Counted from the stretch's first letter, positions 46,001-54,760 are shown. The stretch is 64,000 bases of DNA from Labilibaculum antarcticum (GCF_002356295.1 NZ_AP018042.1:5116361-5180360); one strand, 5' to 3'. Made by a program: numbers and translations. Notes: a model not told the origin generated them from the sequence alone.

Positions 46001-46280
46001 CAGTTTGTCCTCCAAAAGCTAAAAGGATTCCATCAGGCTTTTCTTTTAAGATAACCTGTTCTACAAAATGAGGAGTAACCGGCAAAAAATAAATTTGATC
46101 GGCAATTCCTTTTGAAGTTTGTACGGTTGCAATATTCGGATTGATAAGTACCGTATAAATACCTTCTTCCTTCATTGCTTTTAATGCCTGAGATCCAGAA
46201 TAGTCAAACTCCCCTGCTTCACCAATTTTAAGTGCTCCAGAACCCAATACCAGTACTTTCTTTATGCTGTCTTTAATCAT
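43038..46280 (-). CDS. carB: Carbamoyl-phosphate synthase, large subunit
   Basis: The product has 1,080 residues from the start I chose, the ATG at 46278-46280 (MIKDSIKKVLVLGSGALKIG), which matches where CarB normally begins. The frame is open for 24 more codons, but that extension reads through a palindromic repeat. Layout: two homologous ATP-grasp halves, each opening with a GSG motif (GSGALKIGEAGEFDYSG; GSGAYRIGSSVEFDWCS), and an MGS-like C-terminal domain (KMLEERGHKLYGTRGTAKFL) for allosteric ligands. It makes carbamoyl phosphate from bicarbonate, ATP and the ammonia passed on by CarA. It is last in the arginine operon. Confidence 0.95.
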   Translation of the reverse strand: MIKDSIKKVLVLGSGALKIGEAGEFDYSGSQALKAMKEEGIYTVLINPNIATVQTSKGIADQIYFLPVTPHFVEQVILKEKPDGILLAFGGQTALNCGVELFNAGLLKKYNLQVLGTPIEAIIKTEDREIFANELRGIDVKTPQSFAVGSVPEALKAAGKLGFPIIIRAAFTLGGQGSGFCSNMDELEKLAENALSYSGQILVEESLKGWKEVEYEVVRDAYDNCITVCNMENFDPLGIHTGESIVIAPSQTLTNSEYHKLRSLAIKIIRHFGVVGECNVQYALDPNSEDYRVIEVNARLSRSSALASKATGYPLAFIAAKLGLGYALHELKNAVTKTTTACFEPALDYVVCKIPRWDLNKFEGVTKEIGSSMKSVGEVMAVGRNFEEAIQKGLRMIGQGMHGFVGNVHSKFEDVDRELSHPTDMRIFSIAQAFEQGYSIDKIHNLTKIDKWFLSKLEHITKLKWDLQKYNNLQELPDALLKASKVYGFSDFQLARFVLKPERTDMESELLQVRKHRKAKGIVPVVKQIDTLAAEYPAQTNYVYLTYSGDENDITYVDDNQSVIVLGSGAYRIGSSVEFDWCSVNALNAVNKEGLRSVMINYNPETVSTDYDVCDRLYFDELSFERVLDIIDLESPRGVIVSVGGQIPQNLAMRLHKADVKVLGTSPESIDRAENRQTFSSMLDELKIDQPRWNELTSKEAINDFIDEVGFPVLIRPSYVLSGAAMNVVSNHDELGHFLDLAALISKQYPVVVSEFIQEAKEIEFDGVAKNGEIIIDAISEHVEFAGVHSGDATLVFPPQKLYFETIRRIRKIAAKIAKSLNITGPFNMQLLAKDNDIKVIECNLRASRSFPFVSKVMDFNFIEVATQAMLDVPIPNNLPSMFELEHIGIKASQFSFSRLSKADPVLGVDMSSTGEVGCIGSDYYDAILKAMLSVGYRIPKSAILISSGPIRSKIELLKSAKMLEERGHKLYGTRGTAKFLEENGVTIESVGWPDEDVAITAHNLIKERKVDLVINIPKNLSKTELNNDYLIRRTAIDLNIPLVTNARLASAFIYSFCKKSIEDLGIESFSDYVDKKQDW

Positions 46281-46348
46281 TTTTCTTAAGATGTTAGCCA
46301 TCAGCTTATCGCTTTTGGCTGTTAATTGATAATTGTTTTTTCTTAAAA

Positions 46349-46390
46349 ACACCCCTCTGTTCTTCGGGCATCTCCCCTGAAAGGGAGAAT
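46349..46390. repeat. REP-like palindromic repeat between carA and carB
   Basis: GC-rich for this genome. On the minus strand it reads CTCCCTTTCAGGGGAG, a 5-bp stem, followed by ATGCCCGAAGAACAGAGGGGTG. The order CTCCC hairpin, GCCCGAAG, AGAGGGG resembles a palindromic repeat scattered between genes in many bacteria. It is seen once in this window, so repetition cannot be shown here. Confidence 0.45.
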
Positions 46391-46410
46391 AAGTACAAAT
46401 GGGACTTTTT

Positions 46411-47499
46411 TTAACTTTTACCTTTATAATCTTCCATCATTTTAATGAAATCATCGAACAAAAATTCGGTATCTGTTGGACCACTGGAAGCTTCCGGGTG
46501 AAACTGAGATGCGAAAAATGGTTTATCTGTGTGCTTTAATCCTTCACATGTGCCATCATTAGCATTAACGAACAATGGTTCCCACTCTTTTGGTAAAGTA
46601 TCCATGTTAATGGCATACCCATGATTCTGAGATGTGATAAAACAACGCTTGCTTCCTTTTAATACTACTGGTTGATTGTGACTGCGGTGTCCGTACTTCA
46701 ATTTATAAGTATCAGCTCCTGCAGCAAGAGCCATTAATTGTGTTCCCAAGCAAATACCCATAATTGGCGTATCCTGACCAAAAACAGTTTTCAAATTGGC
46801 TATGGCTTTCACATTTTGTTTTGGATCTCCAGGACCATTTGAGATGAACAATCCATCGTATTCCTCTTGGGTAAAATCATAATCGTGCGGAACTCTGATT
46901 ACTGTAGTATCTCTTTTTAACAAACAACGAATAATATTGTTTTTCACACCACAATCCAATAGCAACACCTTGTGCTTTCCATTTCCGTAAACAATTTTCT
47001 CTGATGTACTTACCTGTGCAACTAGATTCTCAAGATTAGGATCTTTCCATTCAGGTTCTACATCTTCAAAAATAATTTTAGCAAGCATACTGCCTTGCTC
47101 ACGAAGTTTTTTTGTTAAGGCACGCGTATCTACACCATAAATCCCAGGGATTTTATGTTGTTTCATCCAATCTCCAAGGCTCAAACTTGCATTCCAATGA
47201 CTAAACTCCTCGGTATAATCCGATACAATAAATGCTGATACTTGAATCTTTTCCGACTCATAAAAACGAAACAATTCATCTTCCTGCAGTGTACCCGGAA
47301 CTCCATAATTACCAATCAACGGAAAGGTACTTACTAGAATCTGACCTCTGTACGAAGGATCAGTTAAACTCTCCGGATATCCTGTCATTGCAGTATTAAA
47401 CACCATTTCTCCGGCAATAGATTCCTGGTACCCAAAGGATGTACCGATATATTCCGATCCATCCTGTAAAATTAATTTAGCTTTTGTCTCTTCTGACAT
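46411..47499 (-). CDS. carA: Carbamoyl-phosphate synthase, small (glutaminase) subunit
   Basis: This 362-residue subunit has an N-terminal CPSase domain (LILQDGSEYIGTSFG, VFNTAMTGYPESLTDPSY) and a class I glutamine amidotransferase domain, with the nucleophile Cys in IMGICLGTQLMALA and the His/Glu pair in ASQFHPEASSGP. It releases ammonia from glutamine for CarB. It lies 44 nt downstream of argH on the same strand. Its place in the arginine operon means carbamoyl-phosphate supply should follow arginine control here. Confidence 0.96.
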   Translation of the reverse strand: MSEETKAKLILQDGSEYIGTSFGYQESIAGEMVFNTAMTGYPESLTDPSYRGQILVSTFPLIGNYGVPGTLQEDELFRFYESEKIQVSAFIVSDYTEEFSHWNASLSLGDWMKQHKIPGIYGVDTRALTKKLREQGSMLAKIIFEDVEPEWKDPNLENLVAQVSTSEKIVYGNGKHKVLLLDCGVKNNIIRCLLKRDTTVIRVPHDYDFTQEEYDGLFISNGPGDPKQNVKAIANLKTVFGQDTPIMGICLGTQLMALAAGADTYKLKYGHRSHNQPVVLKGSKRCFITSQNHGYAINMDTLPKEWEPLFVNANDGTCEGLKHTDKPFFASQFHPEASSGPTDTEFLFDDFIKMMEDYKGKS

Positions 47500-47543
47500 A
47501 AAAGTTCTATAAAATGGTTAAATATTAATTTCTTTAAACTGAT

Positions 47544-48881
47544 CTAAATTCTATTCAATAAGTTCATATAAGCTTCTTTGGTCTTGTTAAAATTAAAACC
47601 AACAAAAACGTCATTCATCTTACCAACAATTTTATCATTGCATAAATTCCCGATGCTTCCTTCGTGAACATGCTTCACTTTACCTTCGTATTTAAAATTC
47701 CCTTCTTCAACTATTTGTCCGATCTTTTTGTAAGCATCGCGGAATGGAACACCATCAAGTACCATTCGGTTTACCTCCTCCACAGTAAACATGTACTTAT
47801 AACGCTCATCCTTCAAAACTTCTTTGTTAATTTTCACTTCAGTTAACATGATCCGCGTCATTTCCAAACAAGCAATCATCTTATCGAAAGCTGGCATAAA
47901 GAACTCTTTTGTAAGCTGATAATCTCTGTGATATCCTGAAGGAAGATTAGATGTAACAGCCTGAATTTGAGCTGGCAACATCTGTAGCGCATTTGCATGA
48001 GCTCGTATTAACTCAAAAACATCAGGATTCTTCTTATGTGGCATTATGCTGCTTCCTGTTGTTAACTCATCAGGAAAACTTAAGAAATTGAAATTTTGAC
48101 TGTTATACAAACATGCATCCATTGCTAACTTAGCGATAGTCATTGCCATATTCGCTAATGCTGAAAGAACTGTAAACTCCATTTTACCACGTCCCATTTG
48201 AGCATAAACTACATTATAACTGAGATCTCTAAAACCTAGTAAATCAGTGGTCATTTGTCTGTTTAATGGAAATGATGAGCCATAACCAGCACCGGATCCT
48301 AATGGATTCTGATTAACCACTTTGTAAGCTGCCTGCAACACCATCATATCATCGGTCAAACTTTCCGCATAAGCGCCAAACCATAGGCCGAATGAGGATG
48401 GCATAGCCACCTGTAAGTGAGTATATCCAGGAATCAGTACATCCTTATTCTCATTACTCTTTGCAATTAGCTCATCAAAAAGTAATCTTCCTTCCCGAAC
48501 AATTTCTTCAAGTTTATTTCTTGTAAATAATTTTAAATCCAAAAGAACCTGATCGTTCCGTGATCTTCCACTATGTATTTTTTTACCAATATCGCCTAAA
48601 GCTAAAGTCAATTGATATTCAACCTGAGAGTGAACATCTTCCGTGCCATCTTCTATAACAAAGGCATTGTTTTTTATCGAAGAATAAATATTTCGTAATT
48701 CTTCCTGAATCAATTTCAATTCTGTTTTCTCCAATAATCCGATGGATTCGAGCATTTCAATGTGCGCCAGAGATCCTAATACATCGAAGGGCGCAAGTTG
48801 TATATCTAAATCACGATCCATTCCAACAGTGAATTGTTCTATTTTCTTGTCAACTTTTACGCCTTTATCCCAAAGTTTCAT
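47544..48881 (-). CDS. argH: Argininosuccinate lyase
   Basis: This 445-residue member of the fumarase/aspartase superfamily splits argininosuccinate into arginine and fumarate. The family signature GSSIMPHKKNPD is present with the mobile catalytic loop. Other conserved blocks are EDVHSQVEYQL, IHSGRSRNDQV and PGYTHLQVAMP. It carries out the last step of arginine synthesis and lies between argE and carA on the operon. Confidence 0.95.
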   Translation of the reverse strand: MKLWDKGVKVDKKIEQFTVGMDRDLDIQLAPFDVLGSLAHIEMLESIGLLEKTELKLIQEELRNIYSSIKNNAFVIEDGTEDVHSQVEYQLTLALGDIGKKIHSGRSRNDQVLLDLKLFTRNKLEEIVREGRLLFDELIAKSNENKDVLIPGYTHLQVAMPSSFGLWFGAYAESLTDDMMVLQAAYKVVNQNPLGSGAGYGSSFPLNRQMTTDLLGFRDLSYNVVYAQMGRGKMEFTVLSALANMAMTIAKLAMDACLYNSQNFNFLSFPDELTTGSSIMPHKKNPDVFELIRAHANALQMLPAQIQAVTSNLPSGYHRDYQLTKEFFMPAFDKMIACLEMTRIMLTEVKINKEVLKDERYKYMFTVEEVNRMVLDGVPFRDAYKKIGQIVEEGNFKYEGKVKHVHEGSIGNLCNDKIVGKMNDVFVGFNFNKTKEAYMNLLNRI

Positions 48882-48959
48882 AGTAATTCTCTTTAAAGTT
48901 AGTGGTTTGTGTATAGTATTGTTTAATCCGTTTTTTACTTCTTATTAACTCCTTTTAGT

Positions 48960-50024
48960 TCAGATTTTCAAACCGTTCAACAAGTTATAATATTTTTCGA
49001 TTCCTTGTCCAATTTCGGCAACGTAGATAAACTCATCAGCAGTATGAGATCTGGCCGAATCTCCAGGACCTAATTTCAAGCTTGGAAATCCTTTCATAAT
49101 GGCCTGATCTGAGGTCGTAGGAGAACCGTAATACTTCATGCCTAAACTCAAACCATTCTGAATAAGAGGATGTTCCAAAGGAATTCCTGAAGAGTTCATT
49201 CTAAACGATCGGGCAGTAACTTCACTTTCCAATTTCTCGTTAATAATTGCAAATGCCTTTTCGTTTGAGTAATGCTCATTCGTTCGAACATCAACGACAA
49301 ATTTACATGATGATGGAATTACATTGTGCTGCTTTCCGGCCTTAATTTGTGTGACAGTCATTTTTACTGCTCCCAACATCTCCGATTCCAACGCAAATTT
49401 ATAAGAGTGAAGCCATTCAATATCCTTCATGGCAATACTAATGGAATTAACACCTTCGTTACGTGCCGCATGTCCAGGAACGCCAATTGCATCACAATCC
49501 AATACCATTAATCCTTTTTCGGCAATGGCCATCTCCATAAGAGTTGGCTCTCCAACAATACCCACATCAATTCGTCCTATTTCATCTTGTATAAGCTCAA
49601 ACCCGCCAGTTCCTGATATTTCCTCTTCTGCGGAAGCTACAAAAACACGGTTGTAAGCCTGATTCGTTCCTTCCAATGCAAGAAAGCTTGCGAAAAGAGA
49701 AACCAAACATCCACCAGCATCATTACTTCCCAATCCATATAGCTTGCCATCAGACACTTCAGGATTTAAAGGATTCTTGGTGTATTTTTCAGAAGGTTTT
49801 ACTGTATCCAAATGAGAATTCATCAATAGAACTGGTTTTTTCTCATCAAAATCCTTATTAAATACCCAAACGTTATTTCCTTTACGGTGCACCTGATATC
49901 CAAAATCAATCAGTTTCTGCTCCATTAAATCGGCTACCTGCTTTTCTTCTTTGCTATACGACTGAATTGAAATCAATTGCTTAAGTGTACTTATAGCTAT
50001 TTCGGTATACTTTTCTATATCCAT
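48960..50024 (-). CDS. argE: Acetylornithine deacetylase-type M20 peptidase (ArgE)
   Basis: This 354-residue M20 zinc hydrolase has metal ligands in LLMNSHLDTVKP, GSNDAGGCLVSL and SAEEEISGTGG, and a dimerisation domain in the middle (residues about 160-270). In this operon it should free ornithine from its N-acyl form. In Bacteroides the acyl group on ornithine is succinyl and removal occurs after carbamoylation, so the true substrate may be N-acyl-citrulline; sequence alone does not decide. It starts 9 nt after argB. Confidence 0.88.
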   Translation of the reverse strand: MDIEKYTEIAISTLKQLISIQSYSKEEKQVADLMEQKLIDFGYQVHRKGNNVWVFNKDFDEKKPVLLMNSHLDTVKPSEKYTKNPLNPEVSDGKLYGLGSNDAGGCLVSLFASFLALEGTNQAYNRVFVASAEEEISGTGGFELIQDEIGRIDVGIVGEPTLMEMAIAEKGLMVLDCDAIGVPGHAARNEGVNSISIAMKDIEWLHSYKFALESEMLGAVKMTVTQIKAGKQHNVIPSSCKFVVDVRTNEHYSNEKAFAIINEKLESEVTARSFRMNSSGIPLEHPLIQNGLSLGMKYYGSPTTSDQAIMKGFPSLKLGPGDSARSHTADEFIYVAEIGQGIEKYYNLLNGLKI

Positions 50025-50033
50025 ATGAACAAA

Positions 50034-50813
50034 CTAAGAATTAATAACTAATGTTCCCGAAGAATGATTTGTCTCCATCGAAACGAAATTTCCAATCACA
50101 ACCTCTTCTACCCCTTTTGATAAAGCGTAAAATGCATTTTGAGTTTTTGGAAGCATTCCTGTATTGATCTTACCCGATTTCACCATATCGGAACATTTTT
50201 CTTTCGAAAGAACAGGCATTACACTGCTATCATCATCGGCGTTCATTAAAACTCCCAATTTTTCAAAACTGTATATTAATTTCACCTTATAAAAACGGCT
50301 CAATGCCACGGCCACTTCCGTTGCAACGGTATCTGCATTGGTATTGAGTAACTGCCCGTTGCCATCATGGGTAATTGGCGCAATAACCAAAACAGAATTG
50401 CATTCAATTTGTTTGCACAAAGCCAAGGTATTAACGGCTGTTACATCACCAACAAAACCATAATCAATCTCTGTATTACTTCTTTTCTCTGCTCTGATTA
50501 AGTCTAAATCGGCGCCACACATCCCCATCGCGTTTACACCACGAGCTTGCAGTGCAGCAACAATATTCTTATTAATTAGTCCGGCATAAACCATGGTTAC
50601 CAACTTTAGATTCTCAGCATCAGTAATACGTCTTCCGTCAACCATTTTGGTTTTAACACCAAGTTTTCCAGCCAAATCCGAGGCAACTTTGCCTCCTCCA
50701 TGAACCAAAACAATCTTGCCATTTAAGTTTGAAAAAGAATCCAAAAAATCATTTAGTTTTTTAGGTTCATCAATTACGTTACCGCCAATTTTAACTACTG
50801 TTAAATCTATCAT
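50034..50813 (-). CDS. argB: N-acetylglutamate kinase
   Basis: This 259-residue amino-acid kinase has VKIGGNVID at the N-terminus, the VHGGGKVASDLAGKLG glycine loop, and NTNADTVATEVAVAL in the nucleotide site. It phosphorylates N-acylglutamate. It is as short as the arginine-insensitive E. coli enzyme and lacks the N-terminal helix extension found in arginine-inhibited kinases. I infer that feedback by arginine acts mainly on expression here. It overlaps argD by 4 bp. Confidence 0.94.
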   Translation of the reverse strand: MIDLTVVKIGGNVIDEPKKLNDFLDSFSNLNGKIVLVHGGGKVASDLAGKLGVKTKMVDGRRITDAENLKLVTMVYAGLINKNIVAALQARGVNAMGMCGADLDLIRAEKRSNTEIDYGFVGDVTAVNTLALCKQIECNSVLVIAPITHDGNGQLLNTNADTVATEVAVALSRFYKVKLIYSFEKLGVLMNADDDSSVMPVLSKEKCSDMVKSGKINTGMLPKTQNAFYALSKGVEEVVIGNFVSMETNHSSGTLVINS

Positions 50814-51964
50814 ACTAATACAATTTGGGTTAGTTTTTGAAATGCTTCAATGAATTGATCTACCTCCTTTTTTGTAATTGAAAGTGGTGGCAGTAAACGA
50901 AGCGTTGTACTACCAGATGATCCTGTGAAAATGCCATACTCCTCAAGAAGTTGCTTCCTGATTGCAGGCATATTTTCAAGATCAATACCAATCATTAATC
51001 CTTTCCCCCTTATTGCTTTAATTGCTTTATTATCTTTCAGTTTGGTGATTATATAATCACCTAATTTGTTTGCGTTTCCGATTAACTGCTCTTCTTCAAT
51101 TATTTCTAAAACAGCCATGCCTGCTGCGCAGGCTAAATGATTTCCTCCAAAGGTTGTTCCTAACATCCCGCTCCAAGCTTTTATTTTGGGAGAGATAATT
51201 ACACCTGCAATCGGGAATCCATTTCCCATTCCCTTAGCTGTGGTTATGATGTCTGCCTTAATGCCAGCATGTTGATGTGCAAAGAATTTTCCAGTTCTAC
51301 CGTAGCCTGACTGGATCTCATCAAGAATAAGCATTGCTTTGTGAGTTTTACAGAGCCTTTCAGCAGATTTAAAGAACTCAACTGAAGGTTCAACAACTCC
51401 ATTCACACCTTGTATTCCTTCAATGATAAGTGCAGCAACGTCATTTTCACCAAGAGCCTTTTCAAGAGCAGGAGTATCATTCATCTCGACAAAAACCACA
51501 TCATGTTTTACGTTAAATTCGGATGATAATAAAGGATTATCGGTAATTGCTAAAACACCACTGCTTCTTCCATGAAAAGCTCCTTTAATCGCAACAATTT
51601 TTGATTTACCTGTGTGAAAAGAGGCCACTTTAAGAGCATTCTCATTGGCTTCAGCACCTGAGTTGCATAAGAATAGATTATAGGTATCATATCCAGAAAG
51701 CTTACCCAACTTGCAAGCTAACTTCTCTTGCATATCATTTTTTACGGCATTAGAATAAAAACCCAAACAATGAAGTTGCTGTTCCATTCTGAAAATGTAG
51801 TGCAAATGACTGTGTCCTATGGAAATCACTCCATGTCCACCATAAAAATCAAGATATTTATTTCCTTTGTCATCAGAAATGCTTGATCCTTTTCCGTTCA
51901 CCAAATTTATATCGTAACAACTATATACGTCAAATAATTTCATTTCTCTTGTTTTAAAATCCAA
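50810..51964 (-). CDS. argD: Acetylornithine aminotransferase
   Basis: This 384-residue class III PLP aminotransferase has the substrate and PLP-phosphate loop FLCNSGAEANENALK, the PLP Asp in [19 protein letters not shown], and the Schiff-base Lys in TTAKGMGNGFPIAGV. It converts N-acylglutamate semialdehyde to N-acylornithine. It overlaps argC by 11 bp and argB by 4 bp, so the three middle steps are translationally coupled. In many Bacteroidota the ornithine carbamoyltransferase gene follows argD; here it does not. Confidence 0.94.
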   Translation of the reverse strand: MDFKTREMKLFDVYSCYDINLVNGKGSSISDDKGNKYLDFYGGHGVISIGHSHLHYIFRMEQQLHCLGFYSNAVKNDMQEKLACKLGKLSGYDTYNLFLCNSGAEANENALKVASFHTGKSKIVAIKGAFHGRSSGVLAITDNPLLSSEFNVKHDVVFVEMNDTPALEKALGENDVAALIIEGIQGVNGVVEPSVEFFKSAERLCKTHKAMLILDEIQSGYGRTGKFFAHQHAGIKADIITTAKGMGNGFPIAGVIISPKIKAWSGMLGTTFGGNHLACAAGMAVLEIIEEEQLIGNANKLGDYIITKLKDNKAIKAIRGKGLMIGIDLENMPAIRKQLLEEYGIFTGSSGSTTLRLLPPLSITKKEVDQFIEAFQKLTQIVLV

Positions 51965-52919
51965 TCGGTTTTAAACCTAATCCTAGTATTTCCGGCATTC
52001 CAAATAATAAATTCATATTCTGAACTGCCTGCCCGGAGGCTCCTTTCAATAAATTATCAATAACTGAAATAATCATCAGCTTACGACCATGTTTTTCAAG
52101 ATATAATACACATTTATTTGTATTTACAACCTGCTTTACATCGGGTGTTATGCTTGATATTGAAACGAATGGATGATTTTGATAATAAATTTTATACTTT
52201 TCAACTGCTTCCTCAAGAGTCCAATCACAATCGGTATATATTGTTGCCATTATTCCTCGGCTAAAGTTTCCTCTTACCGGAATAAAATTGATCTCTTTAT
52301 CGAAATTGGGTTGAAGTTGTAAAACAGTTTCTGTGATCTCTTCCAAATGCTGATGAGTAAATGCCTTGTATACCGAAACATTATTGTTTTTCCAGCTAAA
52401 ATGGGAAGTTGATGTTGGATTCTGACCTGCGCCAGTTGATCCTGTTATTGCATTAACATGAACCTCCTCCGTTAATTGATTTGCACTTGCTAAAGGCAAT
52501 AATCCCAATTCAATACAAGTTGCAAAACATCCTGGGTTGGCAATTTTATCAGCTGTTACAATTTTATCTCTATTAATTTCAGGCAAGCCGTAAACAAATC
52601 CTTTATTATTTGTTCTTGGTCTGAAATCAGTACTTAAATCGATAATTTTCACAGTTTCCGGCAAATTATTCTCTTCCAAAAACAATTTAGTTTTCCCATG
52701 TCCCGAACAAATGAATAAAACATCAATAGCCTTATAATCTGCTTGGGAGAATACCAAATCAGTTTCATCCAGTAAATCCCTGTGAACATCTGATATTAGA
52801 TGCCCCATATGACTGGTACTCTGCACGAAACTTATATTTGCTTGAGGATGCCAAATTAAAATCCGCAGCAATTCACCTGCTGTATAACCTGCTCCACCTA
52901 TAATTCCTACATTCACCAT
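51954..52919 (-). CDS. argC: N-acetyl-gamma-glutamyl-phosphate reductase
   Basis: This 321-residue NADP-dependent dehydrogenase has the Rossmann motif VGIIGGAGYTAGELLRIL, the catalytic Cys in IANPGCFATCIELGLLP, and a conserved HQHLEEI segment with the active-site His. It reduces the acyl phosphate made by ArgB. It is separated from argG by a single base. Confidence 0.95.
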   Translation of the reverse strand: MVNVGIIGGAGYTAGELLRILIWHPQANISFVQSTSHMGHLISDVHRDLLDETDLVFSQADYKAIDVLFICSGHGKTKLFLEENNLPETVKIIDLSTDFRPRTNNKGFVYGLPEINRDKIVTADKIANPGCFATCIELGLLPLASANQLTEEVHVNAITGSTGAGQNPTSTSHFSWKNNNVSVYKAFTHQHLEEITETVLQLQPNFDKEINFIPVRGNFSRGIMATIYTDCDWTLEEAVEKYKIYYQNHPFVSISSITPDVKQVVNTNKCVLYLEKHGRKLMIISVIDNLLKGASGQAVQNMNLLFGMPEILGLGLKPIGF

Positions 52920-52920
52920 C

Positions 52921-54120
52921 TTATTCCTGATTTATGGTGTAATAAATCTTCAAAGAATTGGCTAAAATATTAGTAAATCCTTTTGCATCATCTGCTGTCC
53001 ATCCCTTACTGCTTTCGCCATACTGACCAAATAAATCAGTCATTAAGTCGTTTGGTGAAGTAATACCTTCAACAAAGAAATGCTTTGGATTTAAATTTAA
53101 AATAACTGTTCCAGTTACCTTCTTTTGAGTGTCAAGAAGGAAAGTCTCCATATTTCTCATTACCGGCTCTAAATACTGAGCTTCGTGCAACAACATTCCA
53201 TAGAAATTGGCAATTTGCTCTTTCCAATGCATTTGCCATTTGGTAAGGGTGTGCTTTTCCAGAGTTTGATGAGCTTTAATAATCATTAAAGGTGCAGCAG
53301 CTTCGAACGCAACCCTTCCTTTTGTTCCAATAATTGTGTCACCAATGTGCATGTCTCGTCCAATACCAAACTGAGACCCAATTGCTTCAATTTTTTTAAT
53401 TGCGTCAAGTGGATGCTGTGTTTTTTCTCCATTTACACTAACCAATTCTCCTTTTTCAAAACCAATTGTTAGTTTCTCCGATTCTGTTTTCACAACCTGC
53501 TTTGGATAAGCTTCTTCGGGTAGTGGTTGATCTGATGTTAATGTTTCTTTACCTCCGATACTAGTTCCCCATATTCCTGCATTAATGGAATATTTCATTT
53601 TTTCAAAATTGGCTGAAATACCATTTTCTTTCAAGTAATTGATCTCCGTTTCCCTGCTCAACTCCATATCTCTTGTTGGAGTAATAATTTCAGCATTTGG
53701 AGCCATTATTTTAAAAATTAAATCAAACCGAATCTGATCATTACCTGCACCGGTACTACCGTGTGCAATATAATCAGCACCAATGGAATGGGCATATTTA
53801 GCAATTGCCATGGCTTGAAATGCTCTTTCTGAGCTTACTGATAACGGATAAGTATTGTTCTTTAGAACATTTCCCATTATCATGTATTTAATGCATTTCT
53901 CGTAATATTCTTCGGTAATGTCCAGAGATGCATGTTGAACAACTCCCAGTTGCTTCGTTCTATTTTCTATATCGGCCAATTCTTCATCACTGAAACCACC
54001 TGTATTACCCAATACTGTGTACACATCCATGTTTAACTCCTTAGACAAATAAAGTGCACAGTATGTTGTATCTAAACCTCCGCTATATGCTAATACTACT
54101 TTTTTCTTAGTTGATGTCAT
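52921..54120 (-). CDS. argG: Argininosuccinate synthase
   Basis: This 399-residue enzyme joins citrulline and aspartate using ATP. The PP-loop VVLAYSGGLDTTYCALYL opens the protein; HGSTGAGNDQIRFDL and the SINAGIWGTSIGG segment follow. It is the second gene of the operon, 70 nt after the GNAT gene. Confidence 0.96.
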   Translation of the reverse strand: MTSTKKKVVLAYSGGLDTTYCALYLSKELNMDVYTVLGNTGGFSDEELADIENRTKQLGVVQHASLDITEEYYEKCIKYMIMGNVLKNNTYPLSVSSERAFQAMAIAKYAHSIGADYIAHGSTGAGNDQIRFDLIFKIMAPNAEIITPTRDMELSRETEINYLKENGISANFEKMKYSINAGIWGTSIGGKETLTSDQPLPEEAYPKQVVKTESEKLTIGFEKGELVSVNGEKTQHPLDAIKKIEAIGSQFGIGRDMHIGDTIIGTKGRVAFEAAAPLMIIKAHQTLEKHTLTKWQMHWKEQIANFYGMLLHEAQYLEPVMRNMETFLLDTQKKVTGTVILNLNPKHFFVEGITSPNDLMTDLFGQYGESSKGWTADDAKGFTNILANSLKIYYTINQE

Positions 54121-54190
54121 TATATTGTTATTTGTAGATTTTCAAGATCTTGTTAATAAATTGATGAAATTGCTTTACGTTTCAGAATAA

Positions 54191-54760
54191 TTATTTTTTA
54201 TCCTTTTTATTGGGATCATAGAGCATACCTGTACACAAACACATTTTTTGATTGGTTCGCTGCAGTATGTCGTAATTCACACAACCGCTGCATCCTTTCC
54301 AAAATGTATCATCAGTAGTTAGCTCCGAAAAGGTAACTGGTCTATATCCTAATTCTGAATTGATTTTCATTACAGGAAGACTTGTGGTGAGTCCGAATAT
54401 TTTGGCCTCAGGGTAACGTTTACGGGATAGTTCGAAAGCCTTAGCCTTAATCATCTTAGCTAAACCTATAGCTCTGTAATTCGGATCTACAATTAGCCCC
54501 GAATTAGCTACATACTTTCCATGCTCCCAGGTTTCTATATAACAAAAACCAATAACTTTATCCTGATCAAAGGCAATGATTGCCTTTCCTTCCTGAATTT
54601 TTTGTACAATGTACAAAGCTTCTCTTTTAGCAATTCCGGTACCGCGAATTTTCGCAGCACTTTCAATCATATCACAAATTTCCTGGGCATATTCGTAATG
54701 CCTCAAACCTGCAGAAATGACACTTATTTTTTGCTCAATTTCCATTGATGTATCTATCAT
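54191..54760 (-). CDS. GNAT acyltransferase at the head of the arginine operon (candidate N-acylglutamate synthase)
   Basis: This 189-residue GNAT protein carries the acyl-CoA loop in LIVDPNYRAIGLAKMIKAKAF and later strands with IFGLTTSLPVMKINSELGYRPV. A C-terminal patch has four cysteines (GCSGCVNYDILQRTNQKMCLC), unusual for the fold and possibly a metal site. The operon otherwise lacks argA and argJ, and this gene comes first, directly behind the attenuator array. It is therefore the natural candidate for the first step, N-acetyl- or N-succinyl-glutamate synthesis. Related GNAT genes precede argG in other Bacteroidota. Function is inferred from position. Confidence 0.72.
   Translation of the reverse strand: MIDTSMEIEQKISVISAGLRHYEYAQEICDMIESAAKIRGTGIAKREALYIVQKIQEGKAIIAFDQDKVIGFCYIETWEHGKYVANSGLIVDPNYRAIGLAKMIKAKAFELSRKRYPEAKIFGLTTSLPVMKINSELGYRPVTFSELTTDDTFWKGCSGCVNYDILQRTNQKMCLCTGMLYDPNKKDKK

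Noticed and set aside
43038-46352. Longer CarB starting at 46352
   Set aside because: The extra 24 residues have no counterpart in the family and are partly encoded by the palindromic repeat; the ATG at 46280 matches the normal CarB start.
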